Assembly: GCF_038443705.2 (NCBI RefSeq)
Contig: NZ_CP151767.2
Location: 3,711,501 to 3,775,500, forward strand
Length of the DNA: 64,000 bases
Reading direction: 5' to 3'
Source of the DNA: Yoonia sp. SS1-5
GTDB lineage: Bacteria > Pseudomonadota > Alphaproteobacteria > Rhodobacterales > Rhodobacteraceae
Each line of letters starts with the position of its first letter. The stretch's first letter is position 1. Shown piece after piece: positions 18,450 through 27,199 of this stretch. Made by a program: the position numbers and the translations under genes. The notes beneath the pieces are model-generated. The model made no database searches. It saw only the letters and a list, made by a program, of their open reading frames with translations, and was not told the origin of the DNA.

Positions 18450-19922
18450 TTAAGACATGGTGGCAGGCGCTTCGATAGCTGCCGCTATGGTCAGCAGCGC
18501 GTCCAGATCAAGGTGCTGTTCAACATGCGCGGCCAATGCGTCCAGCGTGGCGTCCACCATGTCATCATACCGGTAATCTGAAATGCTGATGTCGCAATGC
18601 CTCAAATAGGCACCCCGAAACGCGTCGGCCGCAAAAAGCCCGTGCAGATAACATCCCTGGATGCGTCCGTTCGCGGATGCAGCCCCGTGCGGGATACCGT
18701 CCACGGCCAGCCACGCATTTTCGCAGTCCGGCCCGGTGGTTGTTCCAAGATGGATTTCGTATCCTGAAACCGGATCATGTGTCGGCAGGTAGGTCGCGTC
18801 CGACAGGGCGAGCCGCTTTTGCGGCCGCATTACCGTTTCCACATTCAAAAGGCCCAAACCGTCAACCCGCGATGGCGGCCCTTCCAGGCCCTCATCGTCG
18901 ATGATGTGCTTGCCCAGCATTTGGTAGCCACCGCAGATCCCCAAGACCCGGCCACCCCGGCGGATATGGGCCATCAGGTCGATATCCCATCCCTGCGCCC
19001 GAAAATACGCCAGATCGGCGATTGTTGATTTGGACCCTGGAATGATCACAAGGTCTGCATCACCGGGCAGCGGGCGGCCTTCGGCAATAATCTCGACGCT
19101 GACATCGGGTGTGGCCGAAAGTGGATCGAGATCGTCAAAATTGGCGATGCGGTTCAGGCGCGGCACGGCGACCTTGAACTTGCCCTTGCCGTGGCTGGCG
19201 ATATCCATCACGTCTTCGGCTGGCAGTTTCCAGGCATCCGCAAACCACGGCAGGATGCCAAGTGGATGCCAGCCTGTATGGTCTGCGATAGCTGTCATTC
19301 CGTCAGCGAAAAGGGTGGGATCGCCGCGGAATTTGTTAATCGCAAAGCCTTTGATCCAGGCGCGGTCATCCGGTGGCAGGACCGCATGCGTTCCGACCAA
19401 TTGTGCAATGACGCCGCCCCGGTCAATATCCCCGATCAGGGCGACGGGCACCTTGGCCGCATTGGCAAACCCCATATTGGCGATGTCACCGTCGCGCAGA
19501 TTGACCTCGGCCGGGCTGCCCGCACCTTCGACAATGACCAGATCGCGCCCCTGACTGAGCTTGTAAAAGCTTTCAAGGACAGCGGGCAACAGGGTGGCTT
19601 TGTGCTTGCCATAGTCGCGGGCCTTTAGCGTTCCAACGCGCTTCCCCTGGACAATGATCTGCGCGCCGGTATCTGTTTCGGGTTTAAGCAGGACGGGGTT
19701 CATGTCGATCTGCGGGGCCAGGCCGCAGGCCCGGGCCTGTAGCGCCTGTGCGCGCCCGATCTCGCCCCCATCGGCTGTGACGGCGGCATTGTTGGACATG
19801 TTCTGAGGCTTGAACGGGGCAACAGACAAACCACGTTTTACACAAGCGCGGGCAATCCCGGCGACAAGCACCGACTTGCCCACATTTGAACCGGCCCCCT
19901 GGATCATTATCGCCTTGGTCAT
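18450..19922 (-). CDS. cobQ: Cobyric acid synthase
   Basis: A 490-residue amidotransferase that amidates four side chains of adenosyl-cobyrinic acid a,c-diamide during B12 synthesis. The N-terminal dethiobiotin-synthetase-like ATP domain shows [15 protein letters not shown] and [13 protein letters not shown]. The C-terminal class I glutaminase domain has the nucleophile Cys in [11 protein letters not shown]. The ATG at 19922 was chosen over upstream ATGs because a strong AGGAGG lies just before it and the protein then starts [11 protein letters not shown] as in known CobQ. It is divergent from the membrane-protein gene at 19975, with 52 bp between them. No cobalamin riboswitch is visible in that gap. 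Confidence 0.95.
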   Translation of the reverse strand: MTKAIMIQGAGSNVGKSVLVAGIARACVKRGLSVAPFKPQNMSNNAAVTADGGEIGRAQALQARACGLAPQIDMNPVLLKPETDTGAQIIVQGKRVGTLKARDYGKHKATLLPAVLESFYKLSQGRDLVIVEGAGSPAEVNLRDGDIANMGFANAAKVPVALIGDIDRGGVIAQLVGTHAVLPPDDRAWIKGFAINKFRGDPTLFADGMTAIADHTGWHPLGILPWFADAWKLPAEDVMDIASHGKGKFKVAVPRLNRIANFDDLDPLSATPDVSVEIIAEGRPLPGDADLVIIPGSKSTIADLAYFRAQGWDIDLMAHIRRGGRVLGICGGYQMLGKHIIDDEGLEGPPSRVDGLGLLNVETVMRPQKRLALSDATYLPTHDPVSGYEIHLGTTTGPDCENAWLAVDGIPHGAASANGRIQGCYLHGLFAADAFRGAYLRHCDISISDYRYDDMVDATLDALAAHVEQHLDLDALLTIAAAIEAPATMS

Positions 19923-19974
19923 CACGCCTCCTGCCTCTAGGTTCATAGGTGTAGGGATTGCGCAGGGAAAGAGC

Positions 19975-20553
19975 ATGAATACACCAGCGCACCTGATTTT
20001 CGGACTGACGGCATTTGGCAAGGCAGGGCGACCTGCCGTCACCGGGGCGGCGCTGGCTGGTGCGCTACTGCCCGATCTGTCGCTTTATCTGATGGCGGGG
20101 TGGCACCTGCAGGTTCTTGGCACGGCGCCAGAAGTGGTGTTCGGGCGGCTGTATTTCTCGGACGCGTGGCAAAGCATTTTTCGGATCGACAATTCGATCA
20201 TCCTTTGGGGTATCGCGCTGGTGATCGGGTTGATGTGGCGGGCGCCAGTGATGGTGGCGCTGTGCGGGGCGGCACTGTTGCATCTGGGGCTTGATTTTCT
20301 GCTGCATCATGATGACGGGCGCGCGCATTTCTGGCCGATCAGCAACTGGATATTCCAAAGCCCGGTCAGCTATTGGGACAGCAATCACTATGGGAATATC
20401 GTTGGGCCGATCGAAATCATTCTGTCATTGGGTTGCTGCGTCGTTCTTTGGCGCCGGTTTCAGGGCGCCGCGATGCGGGTGCTGATTGTGCTGCTGGGGC
20501 TGATGGAATTTGCGCCGGTCATCGTCTTTACCCTGATGTTTGCGGGCGGCTGA
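19975..20553 (+). CDS. Integral membrane protein, putative membrane-bound hydrolase type
   Basis: A 192-residue protein with about five hydrophobic helices ([83 protein letters not shown]). An Asp/His-rich cluster ([19 protein letters not shown], then WDSNHYG) together with LLPDLS near the N-terminus recalls the YdjM/DUF457 membrane-bound metal hydrolase layout. In Rhodobacterales it is often next to cobQ (from memory), but no direct role in B12 synthesis is shown. ATG 19975 was chosen because the longer frame runs into the cobQ start region. Confidence 0.7.
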   Translation: MNTPAHLIFGLTAFGKAGRPAVTGAALAGALLPDLSLYLMAGWHLQVLGTAPEVVFGRLYFSDAWQSIFRIDNSIILWGIALVIGLMWRAPVMVALCGAALLHLGLDFLLHHDDGRAHFWPISNWIFQSPVSYWDSNHYGNIVGPIEIILSLGCCVVLWRRFQGAAMRVLIVLLGLMEFAPVIVFTLMFAGG

Positions 20554-20565
20554 CGAATAACCCAA

Positions 20566-20598
20566 CAAAAAACGCAGCGCCAAAGCACTGCGTTTTCC
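20566..20598. terminator. Bidirectional intrinsic terminator
   Basis: AAAACGCAG at 20569-20577 and CTGCGTTTT at 20588-20596 form a 9-bp stem with a 10-nt loop, with A-rich sequence on one side and TTTT on the other. It lies between two convergent genes (the membrane protein ending at 20553 and the DUF6280 gene ending at 20621) and can serve both. Confidence 0.75.
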
Positions 20599-20620
20599 GA
20601 AATCATTGATGTTGCGACGC

Positions 20621-20944
20621 TCAGGCGGCTTTTGCTTCCTGCTCTGCGGCATTGCGCCGCTCGCTTTCTTCGCGTGACAGGGCAACAGAGGTCCGCACGC
20701 CCTTGCCAACAAATTCCATCAGGCCTTCGACCACACGTTCATTGGGGTCAATCCCCGCGCAGGACAGAACTTCACGGCCATCGCGCGAACGCGCCCAGCG
20801 GGCGATCTGTTCGGGGCCATTTCCATATTTCTTGTCATCTGCAATTGCATCATCCAGTGCAGCAAGCACCACTGCGGCAAACAGCTTACGGGCACGGTTA
20901 CCTTGTTCATTGTTGAACGCTGTACCGTCGACGAAGTCTCGCAT
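20621..20944 (-). CDS. DUF6280-type small protein
   Basis: A 107-residue soluble protein beginning MRDFVDGTAFNNEQGNRARK, which I recall as the conserved start of the Rhodobacterales DUF6280 family. It is mostly helical, with conserved-looking blocks KYGNGPEQIARWARSRDGRE and GIDPNERVVEGLMEF, and an Ala/Glu-rich tail. Function is unknown. It has a good ribosome-binding site (AAGGGAAA) and a single-gene arrangement, divergent from efp with a 224-bp gap that must hold both promoters. Confidence 0.7.
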   Translation of the reverse strand: MRDFVDGTAFNNEQGNRARKLFAAVVLAALDDAIADDKKYGNGPEQIARWARSRDGREVLSCAGIDPNERVVEGLMEFVGKGVRTSVALSREESERRNAAEQEAKAA

Positions 20945-21168
20945 TCTAATTTCCCTTTTTTTTGCTCTTGTAGTTCCGCGTGACCGCCAATATGCCCAAT
21001 CGAGACCGATTCGGGGGCTCTCTTTTGGAATGGCAGCTATGCTTCCGGCGCATGGCTAAGGCTCCCCAAACCCTATATTTCCTGGCCTTGCGCGGCGGTC
21101 ATCAGACAGATATAGCCTTCGTTAACGACATATCAAGCATTCCCCCGGTTTTTAACAAGAAGTGACCA

Positions 21169-21732
21169 ATGCCAAAAATCAATGGTAACGAAATTCGTCC
21201 CGGAAACGTTTTGGAACATGACAGTGGCCTTTGGGCTGCCGTCAAGGTGGACCATGTGAAACCGGGCAAGGGTGGCGCATTTGCGCAAGTTGAGCTGAAA
21301 AACTTGCGTGATGGTCGCAAGTTGAACGAGCGTTTCCGGTCCGCGGACAAGGTTGAACGCGTGCGGCTTGATCAAAAGGACCAGCAGTTCCTGTTCGAAG
21401 CGGATGATATGCTGACCTTCATGGATACAGAAACCTATGACCAGATCGCGTTGCCTGCTGATATTCTGGGGGACCGCCGTCCGTTCCTGCAGGACGGTAT
21501 GACCGTCAAGATCGAATATTACGGCGAAGAGGCCCTAAACGTCACCTTGCCGCAAAAGGTAACCTGCAAAGTGGTCGAGACCGAACCGGTGGTCAAAGGT
21601 CAGACGGCTGCCAACAGCTTTAAGCCAGCCACGCTTGATAACGGCGTCCGGGTCATGATCCCGCCCTTTGTGGGGCAGGATGAGGATATCGTGGTCAATA
21701 CCGAGACATTTGAATACGCCGAACGCGCCTAG
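21169..21732 (+). CDS. efp: Elongation factor P
   Basis: A 187-residue translation factor that rescues ribosomes stalled at polyproline stretches. It has the three-beta-barrel architecture: KOW-like N-domain ([19 protein letters not shown]), OB domains and the C-terminal signature (TNVTLPQ-like [14 protein letters not shown], then [12 protein letters not shown]). The modified-residue position is Lys34 in the loop KPGKGGAF, so a lysine modification system (EpmA type) would be expected rather than EarP rhamnosylation of Arg. The stop codon TAG lies inside a 20-bp palindrome (21728-21747). Confidence 0.97.
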   Translation: MPKINGNEIRPGNVLEHDSGLWAAVKVDHVKPGKGGAFAQVELKNLRDGRKLNERFRSADKVERVRLDQKDQQFLFEADDMLTFMDTETYDQIALPADILGDRRPFLQDGMTVKIEYYGEEALNVTLPQKVTCKVVETEPVVKGQTAANSFKPATLDNGVRVMIPPFVGQDEDIVVNTETFEYAERA

Positions 21733-21747
21733 GGTCCTGACCCTAGG
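21728..21747. terminator. 20-bp palindrome between efp and ygfZ, shared stop codons
   Basis: CCTAGGGTC CT GACCCTAGG is a perfect 9-bp inverted repeat with a 2-base centre. It contains the efp stop (TAG on plus) and the ygfZ stop (TAG on minus). The same core (TAGGGTCCTGACCCTA) recurs at the putA 3' end (40554-40569). It has no T-run, so it is a dispersed palindromic end-of-gene element or a rho-type/processing structure rather than a classical terminator. Confidence 0.6.
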
Positions 21748-22477
21748 TCGCGCGCGTCACGGTGGCATCGCCCGCCTGCATCGGCCCATTGGCCCGATCA
21801 AAACGCAGATAGGCGATGCCCGCGTCACCGCTGATAGTGTGCAGGGTGCCCACCGACTTGCCATCTGCCGTAATCGCATCGCCCGGCTGCGCCGATCCCG
21901 TCAGACGCACCTTGGCCAGACCTTTTCGCAGCTCGGTTTTATGTTTCATGCGCGCCACGATCTCTTGGCCCACATAACATCCCTTTTTGAAGTCAACGCC
22001 GTTCAGCGCCTCGAACCCCGCCTCGAGGATATAGCTTTCGGGGGTAAGTTCGATCCCGCTTTCGGGGATCGTATGCATCACCCGCAGCTTGTCCCAATCG
22101 GTTTCATCGCGTGACAGGGTAGGGGCGTAGCGCCGCCATCCCAGCGCCGGATGCCGCGGATCGGCCAGAGCCCCGTCAGGCGCGGGGCCCGTGCCGCGGG
22201 ATACAACCAGATCCGTTTGGGTGATCTGCACATCCGCGCGCAATCTGTACATGTTCAATCGCTGCATCAATTGCGGCCCCAGCAGGTCAGCCACATCCAC
22301 CAGCAACTGGTCGCTTTCGACGATCACAAAGAAGTCCGCGATGTATTTGCCCTGCGGCGTCAGCAGGGCTGCATAAATGATCGTGCCGGCGGGCTTGTCC
22401 ACATCATTGGTCACCAATCCCTGCAGAAAGCTGACCCGGTCCGCGCCAGTAATCGCGAGCACATGTCTATTGGTCAT
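21743..22477 (-). CDS. ygfZ: YgfZ/CAF17-type folate-binding protein
   Basis: A 244-residue tetrahydrofolate-dependent protein that supports iron-sulfur cluster enzymes. The family fingerprint K-G-C-Y-x-G-Q-E is present (KKGCYVGQEIVARM) with its conserved Cys. The N-terminus reads MTNRHVLAITGADRVSFLQG, as in GcvT-like proteins. The ATG at 22477 overlaps the end of the ABC transporter gene by 11 bp, so the two are probably one operon. Its stop lies in the palindrome shared with efp. Confidence 0.9.
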   Translation of the reverse strand: MTNRHVLAITGADRVSFLQGLVTNDVDKPAGTIIYAALLTPQGKYIADFFVIVESDQLLVDVADLLGPQLMQRLNMYRLRADVQITQTDLVVSRGTGPAPDGALADPRHPALGWRRYAPTLSRDETDWDKLRVMHTIPESGIELTPESYILEAGFEALNGVDFKKGCYVGQEIVARMKHKTELRKGLAKVRLTGSAQPGDAITADGKSVGTLHTISGDAGIAYLRFDRANGPMQAGDATVTRAT

Positions 22478-24257
22478 CTGCACCCTCTTTTGATTTGCTG
22501 AACTGCAGACGGTGCAGATCTGCATAGATCCCGCCGCGGGCCAGCAATTCTTCATGTGTGCCCTGATCGGCAACCCGCCCTTGATCCATCACGACAATCG
22601 AATGTGCGTTGCGGACGGTGGATAGCCGGTGGGCGATGACAAGCGTTGTGCGCCCTGCCGACAACTCGTCCAGCGCCGATTGCACGATGGCTTCGGATTT
22701 GGTGTCGAGCGCGCTAGTGGCCTCATCCAGCAAGAGGATCGGTGTATTGCGCAACAGCGCGCGCGCGATGGCGACCCGCTGGCGCTGCCCGCCCGACAGG
22801 TTGGACCCGCGCGGCCCTGCGGGGCTGTCAAGACCGTCAGACAGCATTGGCAGAAAATCGGTGACATGGGCTGCATCAAGGGCCTGCTGCAACCGGGCCT
22901 CTTCGATCGCGGTCTGGCCCAGAAGGATGTTGTCGCGCAGGGTCTCGTCAAACAGGGCTGCATCCTGTGTGACAACCGAAAAAAGCCCGCGCAGGTCGGT
23001 CAGCTTCATCTCGTGGATGGGCTTGTCGTCGATGCGGACCATGCCAGAGGAGGGTTCGACCAGGCGGGTCAGAACATTGAAGATCGTGCTTTTGCCCGCC
23101 CCGGATGCCCCCACCAGCGCAGTTGTCTTGCCTGCTGCGGCCGTGAATGTCGCACCGCGCAGCACTGGCAATTCGCCATAGTTCATCTCGACATTCTGCA
23201 AGGTGATTTCGGGCGCGCCATCGGGCCGCGCAAGTGGTACCGGCGGGGATAGGATGGTTGGCGCAATATTGAGAACCGCAAGCAGCCGTTCGACGCTGGC
23301 TGCCGCGCGCTGCCATTGACCGCTCATCGCGCCAAGGCGGCGCAGCGGGTCAAAAGCCAGCGACATGGCGGTGAAAAACGCCATGAATTCGCCATTGGTC
23401 TTCTCGCCCGAGATAATCTCGGCCCCGCCATAGATCAGCACCCCCAGAAACCCCAGCCCGGTCATGATATCAATCAAGGCCGGCACGGCGGCTTGCCCGA
23501 CAGATGTTTTGACCTCGGCAGAGACGCTTTCGTCGATCAGCCCATCATAGCGCTTGGCCTGATAGTCTTCGAGCGCGTTCAGCTTGATCGGGTTGATCCC
23601 GTGAAAGACCTCATCCAGCCGGGTCGAGATGCGCCCCGCAATTTCACGGGCCTGACCCGCCCGCCTGCGGATGAATTGCTGGACCAGCAAGGATGGCAGA
23701 ACCAACAGCGGGATTCCAACGACCGCGATCAGGGTCCAGCGCCAATCAATCCACAACGCAACCGAAAACAGCCCAACCAGTGAGATCAGATCCCGCGAGA
23801 GGGCCGTCAGAATGCTGCCCCACACCGAATTGATGACCCCGACATCCCCTTGGACCCGTTCAATCAACTGCCCGGGAGGATGACTTTGGAAAAAGCTGCT
23901 ATCCAGCGACATCAGGTGCCGCAACAGATCCCGCCGCATATCGGCAGCGGCAAGTTGCTGTATCATCGTCATCAGGATGCGTTGCGCCGAGGAGGTCAGC
24001 GCCCGGATCACGAAAATGCCCATCACCCCAAAGCCAACCCAGTAGAGCGCGGCCTTGTCCCCGGCCGCAAACACGTCGTCGAACATCGGCTGCACCATCC
24101 GGCTGAGCAGTGCCAGCATCGACCCTTCGATTGCCATCAAAAGCATCGCGCAAATCAGCAACCCTTTGCGGTGGCGCAGATAATCCTGCCACAGCCACCA
24201 GAACAGGGCCGTCGCTGATTGTCGCCTGTCTGTGGGCGCTGGGCGGTTGATTGCCAT
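22467..24257 (-). CDS. ABC exporter, MsbA-like (permease fused to ATPase)
   Basis: A 596-residue half-transporter. Residues 1-330 form a six-helix exporter membrane domain (GLLICAMLLMAIEGSMLALL; LISLVGLFSVALWIDW). Residues 345-590 form the ATPase with Walker A (GASGAGKST), the signature (LSGGQRQRVAIARALL), Walker B (ILLLDEATSALD) and the H-loop (LVIAHRLSTV). It is of the lipid A/drug exporter type; a lipid or glycolipid substrate is likely but not proven. It is upstream of ygfZ with an 11-bp overlap, a combination with no obvious functional logic. Confidence 0.92.
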   Translation of the reverse strand: MAINRPAPTDRRQSATALFWWLWQDYLRHRKGLLICAMLLMAIEGSMLALLSRMVQPMFDDVFAAGDKAALYWVGFGVMGIFVIRALTSSAQRILMTMIQQLAAADMRRDLLRHLMSLDSSFFQSHPPGQLIERVQGDVGVINSVWGSILTALSRDLISLVGLFSVALWIDWRWTLIAVVGIPLLVLPSLLVQQFIRRRAGQAREIAGRISTRLDEVFHGINPIKLNALEDYQAKRYDGLIDESVSAEVKTSVGQAAVPALIDIMTGLGFLGVLIYGGAEIISGEKTNGEFMAFFTAMSLAFDPLRRLGAMSGQWQRAAASVERLLAVLNIAPTILSPPVPLARPDGAPEITLQNVEMNYGELPVLRGATFTAAAGKTTALVGASGAGKSTIFNVLTRLVEPSSGMVRIDDKPIHEMKLTDLRGLFSVVTQDAALFDETLRDNILLGQTAIEEARLQQALDAAHVTDFLPMLSDGLDSPAGPRGSNLSGGQRQRVAIARALLRNTPILLLDEATSALDTKSEAIVQSALDELSAGRTTLVIAHRLSTVRNAHSIVVMDQGRVADQGTHEELLARGGIYADLHRLQFSKSKEGADDQ

Positions 24258-24387
24258 GCAAAAGGGTCCATTTTCCTACCGGTTCTGTCGGTCTAGTCGC
24301 AAATGGGGTCATAGGGCAAGTTGGGCAAGCTTGACCCCGCGCCGATGGTCCTTAATGTCCGACCAGATCGTCTATGAAAGCAGTCTT

Positions 24388-25578
24388 ATGTCATTGTCAC
24401 AGGGCCGTCCCTATCTGGCCATTCCTGGCCCTTCCGTCATGCCCGATCAGGTCTTGCAGGCGATGCATCGCGCGTCCCCCAATATCTACGAAGGAGAGTT
24501 GCACGACCTGACCCATGCGCTGATCCCGGACTTGAAGGCGGTGGCCCGGACGGTGCATCAGGTTGCGATCTATATTGGCAATGGGCATGCGGCCTGGGAG
24601 GCCGCATTGACCAATGTCCTGTCCCCCGGTGACACCGTTCTTGTCCTGGCGACGGGCCAGTTTTGCATCGGCTGGGGCGCAGTGGCTGAAGGGTTGGGAT
24701 GTACCGTTCAAACCATTGACTACGGCCCGCAATCACCCATCGACCTGACCCAGGTGCAAGCGGCGCTGGCGGCTGATCAGGACGGGCGCATCAAGGCGGT
24801 TCTGGCCGTTCATGTGGACACATCAACCAGCGTCAAGAACGATATCGCCGGTTTGCGGCATGTGATGGACAAGACAGGCCATCCTGCACTTTTGATGGTC
24901 GACTGCATCGCATCATTGGGCTGCGACCGGTTCGAAATGGACGTCTGGGGCGTCGATGTGATGGTCTCCGCCTGTCAGAAAGGATTGATGACGCCGGCGG
25001 GTATCAGTTTTGTCTGGTATAATGACAAAGCCGCCGCGCAGCGCGGCGCCTGTGTGACCCGGTATTGGGATTGGGCGCCACGCACCGCGCCCGAATTCTA
25101 CTATCAATACTTCAATGGCACCGCCCCGACCCATCACCTGTACGGGTTGCATGCCGCGCTTGGCATGATCAAGGCCGAAGGTCTGGACCATGTCTTTGCC
25201 CGCCATGCCCGTCTGGCGGAGGCAATTTGGGCAGCGGCAGAGAAATGGGCCTGCGACGGGGGGCTGGCGCTGAATATCGCGGACCCGGCCTACCGGTCGC
25301 ATGCGGTCACCTCCATCGCGATGACCTCACCCGATGCAGATCGTTTGCGGCAATGGTGCGAAGAGACTTGCGGCCTCACGCTTGGGATCGGTTTGGGGCG
25401 CGATCCGGCAGACGCCTATTTCCGCATCGGTCATATGGGTCATGTGAATGCGCATATGATCATGGGCGTGCTTGGCACGATCAATGCCGGGCTTCGGGCG
25501 CTTGATATACCGCATGGCCCCGGCGCGTTGGATGCGGCATCCGCCGTGGTTGCCGGGGCGGATGTCACGCCGCCTTGA
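24388..25578 (+). CDS. Class V aminotransferase (serine/alanine-glyoxylate type)
   Basis: A 396-residue PLP enzyme of the alanine-glyoxylate / serine-glyoxylate aminotransferase family. Family blocks are RPYLAIPGPSVMPDQVLQAM at the start, YIGNGHAAWEAAL, DCIASLGCDRFEMDVWGVDV, and the PLP lysine in SACQKGLMTPAG. The C-terminus contains GHVNAHMIMGVLG, as in serine-glyoxylate enzymes. A glyoxylate-consuming aminotransferase fits with the glycolate oxidase operon elsewhere in the window (inference). ATG 24388 was taken as the start; ATG 24355 is an alternative with 11 more residues. Confidence 0.85.
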   Translation: MSLSQGRPYLAIPGPSVMPDQVLQAMHRASPNIYEGELHDLTHALIPDLKAVARTVHQVAIYIGNGHAAWEAALTNVLSPGDTVLVLATGQFCIGWGAVAEGLGCTVQTIDYGPQSPIDLTQVQAALAADQDGRIKAVLAVHVDTSTSVKNDIAGLRHVMDKTGHPALLMVDCIASLGCDRFEMDVWGVDVMVSACQKGLMTPAGISFVWYNDKAAAQRGACVTRYWDWAPRTAPEFYYQYFNGTAPTHHLYGLHAALGMIKAEGLDHVFARHARLAEAIWAAAEKWACDGGLALNIADPAYRSHAVTSIAMTSPDADRLRQWCEETCGLTLGIGLGRDPADAYFRIGHMGHVNAHMIMGVLGTINAGLRALDIPHGPGALDAASAVVAGADVTPP

Positions 25579-25747
25579 GCCGACCAACCCATTTGAAGAT
25601 GCGGTCAATGCCATAGGCTGTCACGGCGACCCATGCGTAGCCAAGTGCGGCGGCGATCATCCAGAACACCATGAACAGGAACACACCAAGTGTTCCCAGA
25701 AAGGCATCTGTATAGTCTTCGACCGGTTCAATCGGCGGACGCGACAT
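25565..25747 (-). CDS. Small single-span membrane protein
   Basis: A 60-residue protein with a long hydrophobic segment (LGVFLFMVFWMIAAALGYAWVAV) and a short basic tail (RIFKWVGRLKAA). A proper ribosome-binding site (AAGGATC) precedes the ATG at 25747. It overlaps the end of the aminotransferase gene by 14 bp tail-to-tail. No function is known; the translation start, spacing and helix make it a likely real gene. Confidence 0.6.
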   Translation of the reverse strand: MSRPPIEPVEDYTDAFLGTLGVFLFMVFWMIAAALGYAWVAVTAYGIDRIFKWVGRLKAA

Positions 25748-25801
25748 GTCGGATCCTTAGTTTCCTCAACGGCTATGATCTTAGCGCAGTTTTACGGTGG
25801 T

Positions 25802-26923
25802 TCACCCCAATTTTTCGCGAGCGGCGCTGAGTGCGGGCCCAAAGGCCGCCTCAAAAACATCAAGCTGTTCGGTTGTGCCGCAACTGACCCGAATGCACCG
25901 GTTTTGCGGTGCGACAAATGGCATGCGCACAAAGACATCCCGTGCAATCAGTTGATCAAGCACCTCGCGCGCAAATGCACCATCCGCACCGCAGTCAATT
26001 GTCACGAAATTGGTGGCTGAGGGCAGTGGTGCCAGGTTGTGCCGGCGCGCAATGGCGCCGATGCGTTCGCGGGCAGCCTCCACTTTCTGGCGGATATCGG
26101 CCAACCAGTCCGGATCCTCAAGCGCCGCAAGCGCGCCCGCCTGACTGATGCGGGACATCCCGAAATGATTTCGGACCTTGTTGAAGGCGCTGATTGTTTC
26201 GGTTGCGCCGATCACATAGCCAACCCGCGCCCCGGCCATCCCATGCGCCTTGGAAAAGGTTCGCATCCGCATGACGTTGGTGGTCGTGATGTCAATTGCC
26301 GGGGCCGTGTCTGCGGGGGCGAGTTCGATATAGGCCTCGTCCAGCACCAGCATGCAGCCATCGGGCAACCCTGCGATCATGCGATTGATCACGTCACCAT
26401 GGTGCCAGCTACCCATCGGGTTATCCGGATTGGCGATGTAGATCATTTTGGCGCCGACCGTGTGTGCTGTGTCGATCAGCGCGTCGGGGTCTTCGTGGTC
26501 ATCCTTGTAGGGCACGCTGTGAATGGCTCCGCCAAAACCGGCCACATGGTAGTTGAACGTCGGATACGCCCCCGCAGAGGTGACAACCGGATCACCGGCG
26601 CCGATATATAGACGTACCGCCAGCCCCAAAAGCGCGTCGATCCCTTCGCCGATCATGATGTTTTCGGGTGCGACCTGATGGTGGTTTGCAATGGCGTGGC
26701 GCAATTCATGGCTTTCGGGGTCGGCATACATCCAGGTTTCGGATGCGGCGGCCTGCATGGCTGCGATGGCCTTGGGCGCGGGGCCAAAGCTGCTTTCATT
26801 CGCCCCAAGCCGTGCCTGAAATGGGCGGCTGCGCTGCCGCTCCTGCGCCTCTGGGCCCACAAAGGGGACGGTGGCGGGGAGCGTTGCGGCGAGCGGTGTT
26901 AGTTTGGGTGTTCTCATGGTCAT
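25802..26923 (-). CDS. Class I/II aminotransferase, HisC-like
   Basis: A 373-residue PLP-dependent aminotransferase resembling histidinol-phosphate aminotransferase. Blocks visible are RLGANESSFGPAPKAI, MIYIANPDNPMGSW, VLDEAYIEL and the PLP lysine in RTFSKAHGMAGARVGY, with the C-terminal Arg in IRVSCGTTEQ. It could be HisC itself or a paralogue acting on aromatic amino acids; it is not in a his operon here, so I leave the symbol blank. Two adjacent in-frame starts (26923 and 26917) are equally possible. Confidence 0.85.
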   Translation of the reverse strand: MTMRTPKLTPLAATLPATVPFVGPEAQERQRSRPFQARLGANESSFGPAPKAIAAMQAAASETWMYADPESHELRHAIANHHQVAPENIMIGEGIDALLGLAVRLYIGAGDPVVTSAGAYPTFNYHVAGFGGAIHSVPYKDDHEDPDALIDTAHTVGAKMIYIANPDNPMGSWHHGDVINRMIAGLPDGCMLVLDEAYIELAPADTAPAIDITTTNVMRMRTFSKAHGMAGARVGYVIGATETISAFNKVRNHFGMSRISQAGALAALEDPDWLADIRQKVEAARERIGAIARRHNLAPLPSATNFVTIDCGADGAFAREVLDQLIARDVFVRMPFVAPQNRCIRVSCGTTEQLDVFEAAFGPALSAAREKLG

Positions 26924-26994
26924 AGCTAAGCAAGCCCTTGTAATTGTGGCAAGTGTTCTTACATGAGAATCGTTCGCAACTAAAGGACGTCCCG

Positions 26995-27153
26995 ATGAAG
27001 ATGAGTAGACGCGGATTTTTGGTCAGTTCCGGGGCGGCCTTGGCGGCGCGTGGATTGCCGCAGATGGCCCGGCCTGGTGGGCGGCGGATATTGACGCTTG
27101 TCTATGACAAAGCGTTGGGCGCGATGCGGGCGGTGGAACGTGTGGTGCCATGA
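26995..27153 (+). CDS. Short Tat-signal-like protein
   Basis: A 52-residue frame from ATG 26995, with AAGGACG as ribosome-binding site. It starts MKMSRRGFLVSSGAALAARG, which matches the twin-arginine motif (S-R-R-G-F-L-V) and an Ala-rich hydrophobic region. The remaining ~25 residues (RRILTLVYDKALGAMRAVER) are too short for a normal Tat cargo. It may be a real micro-protein or the relic of a longer Tat substrate. It faces away from the HisC-like gene and is convergent with valS, so no operon context helps. Confidence 0.5.
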   Translation: MKMSRRGFLVSSGAALAARGLPQMARPGGRRILTLVYDKALGAMRAVERVVP

Positions 27154-27199
27154 CGGGTGACGCGCGTCTGCGACGACGCCCCACCCGCCATCCCGTTTC

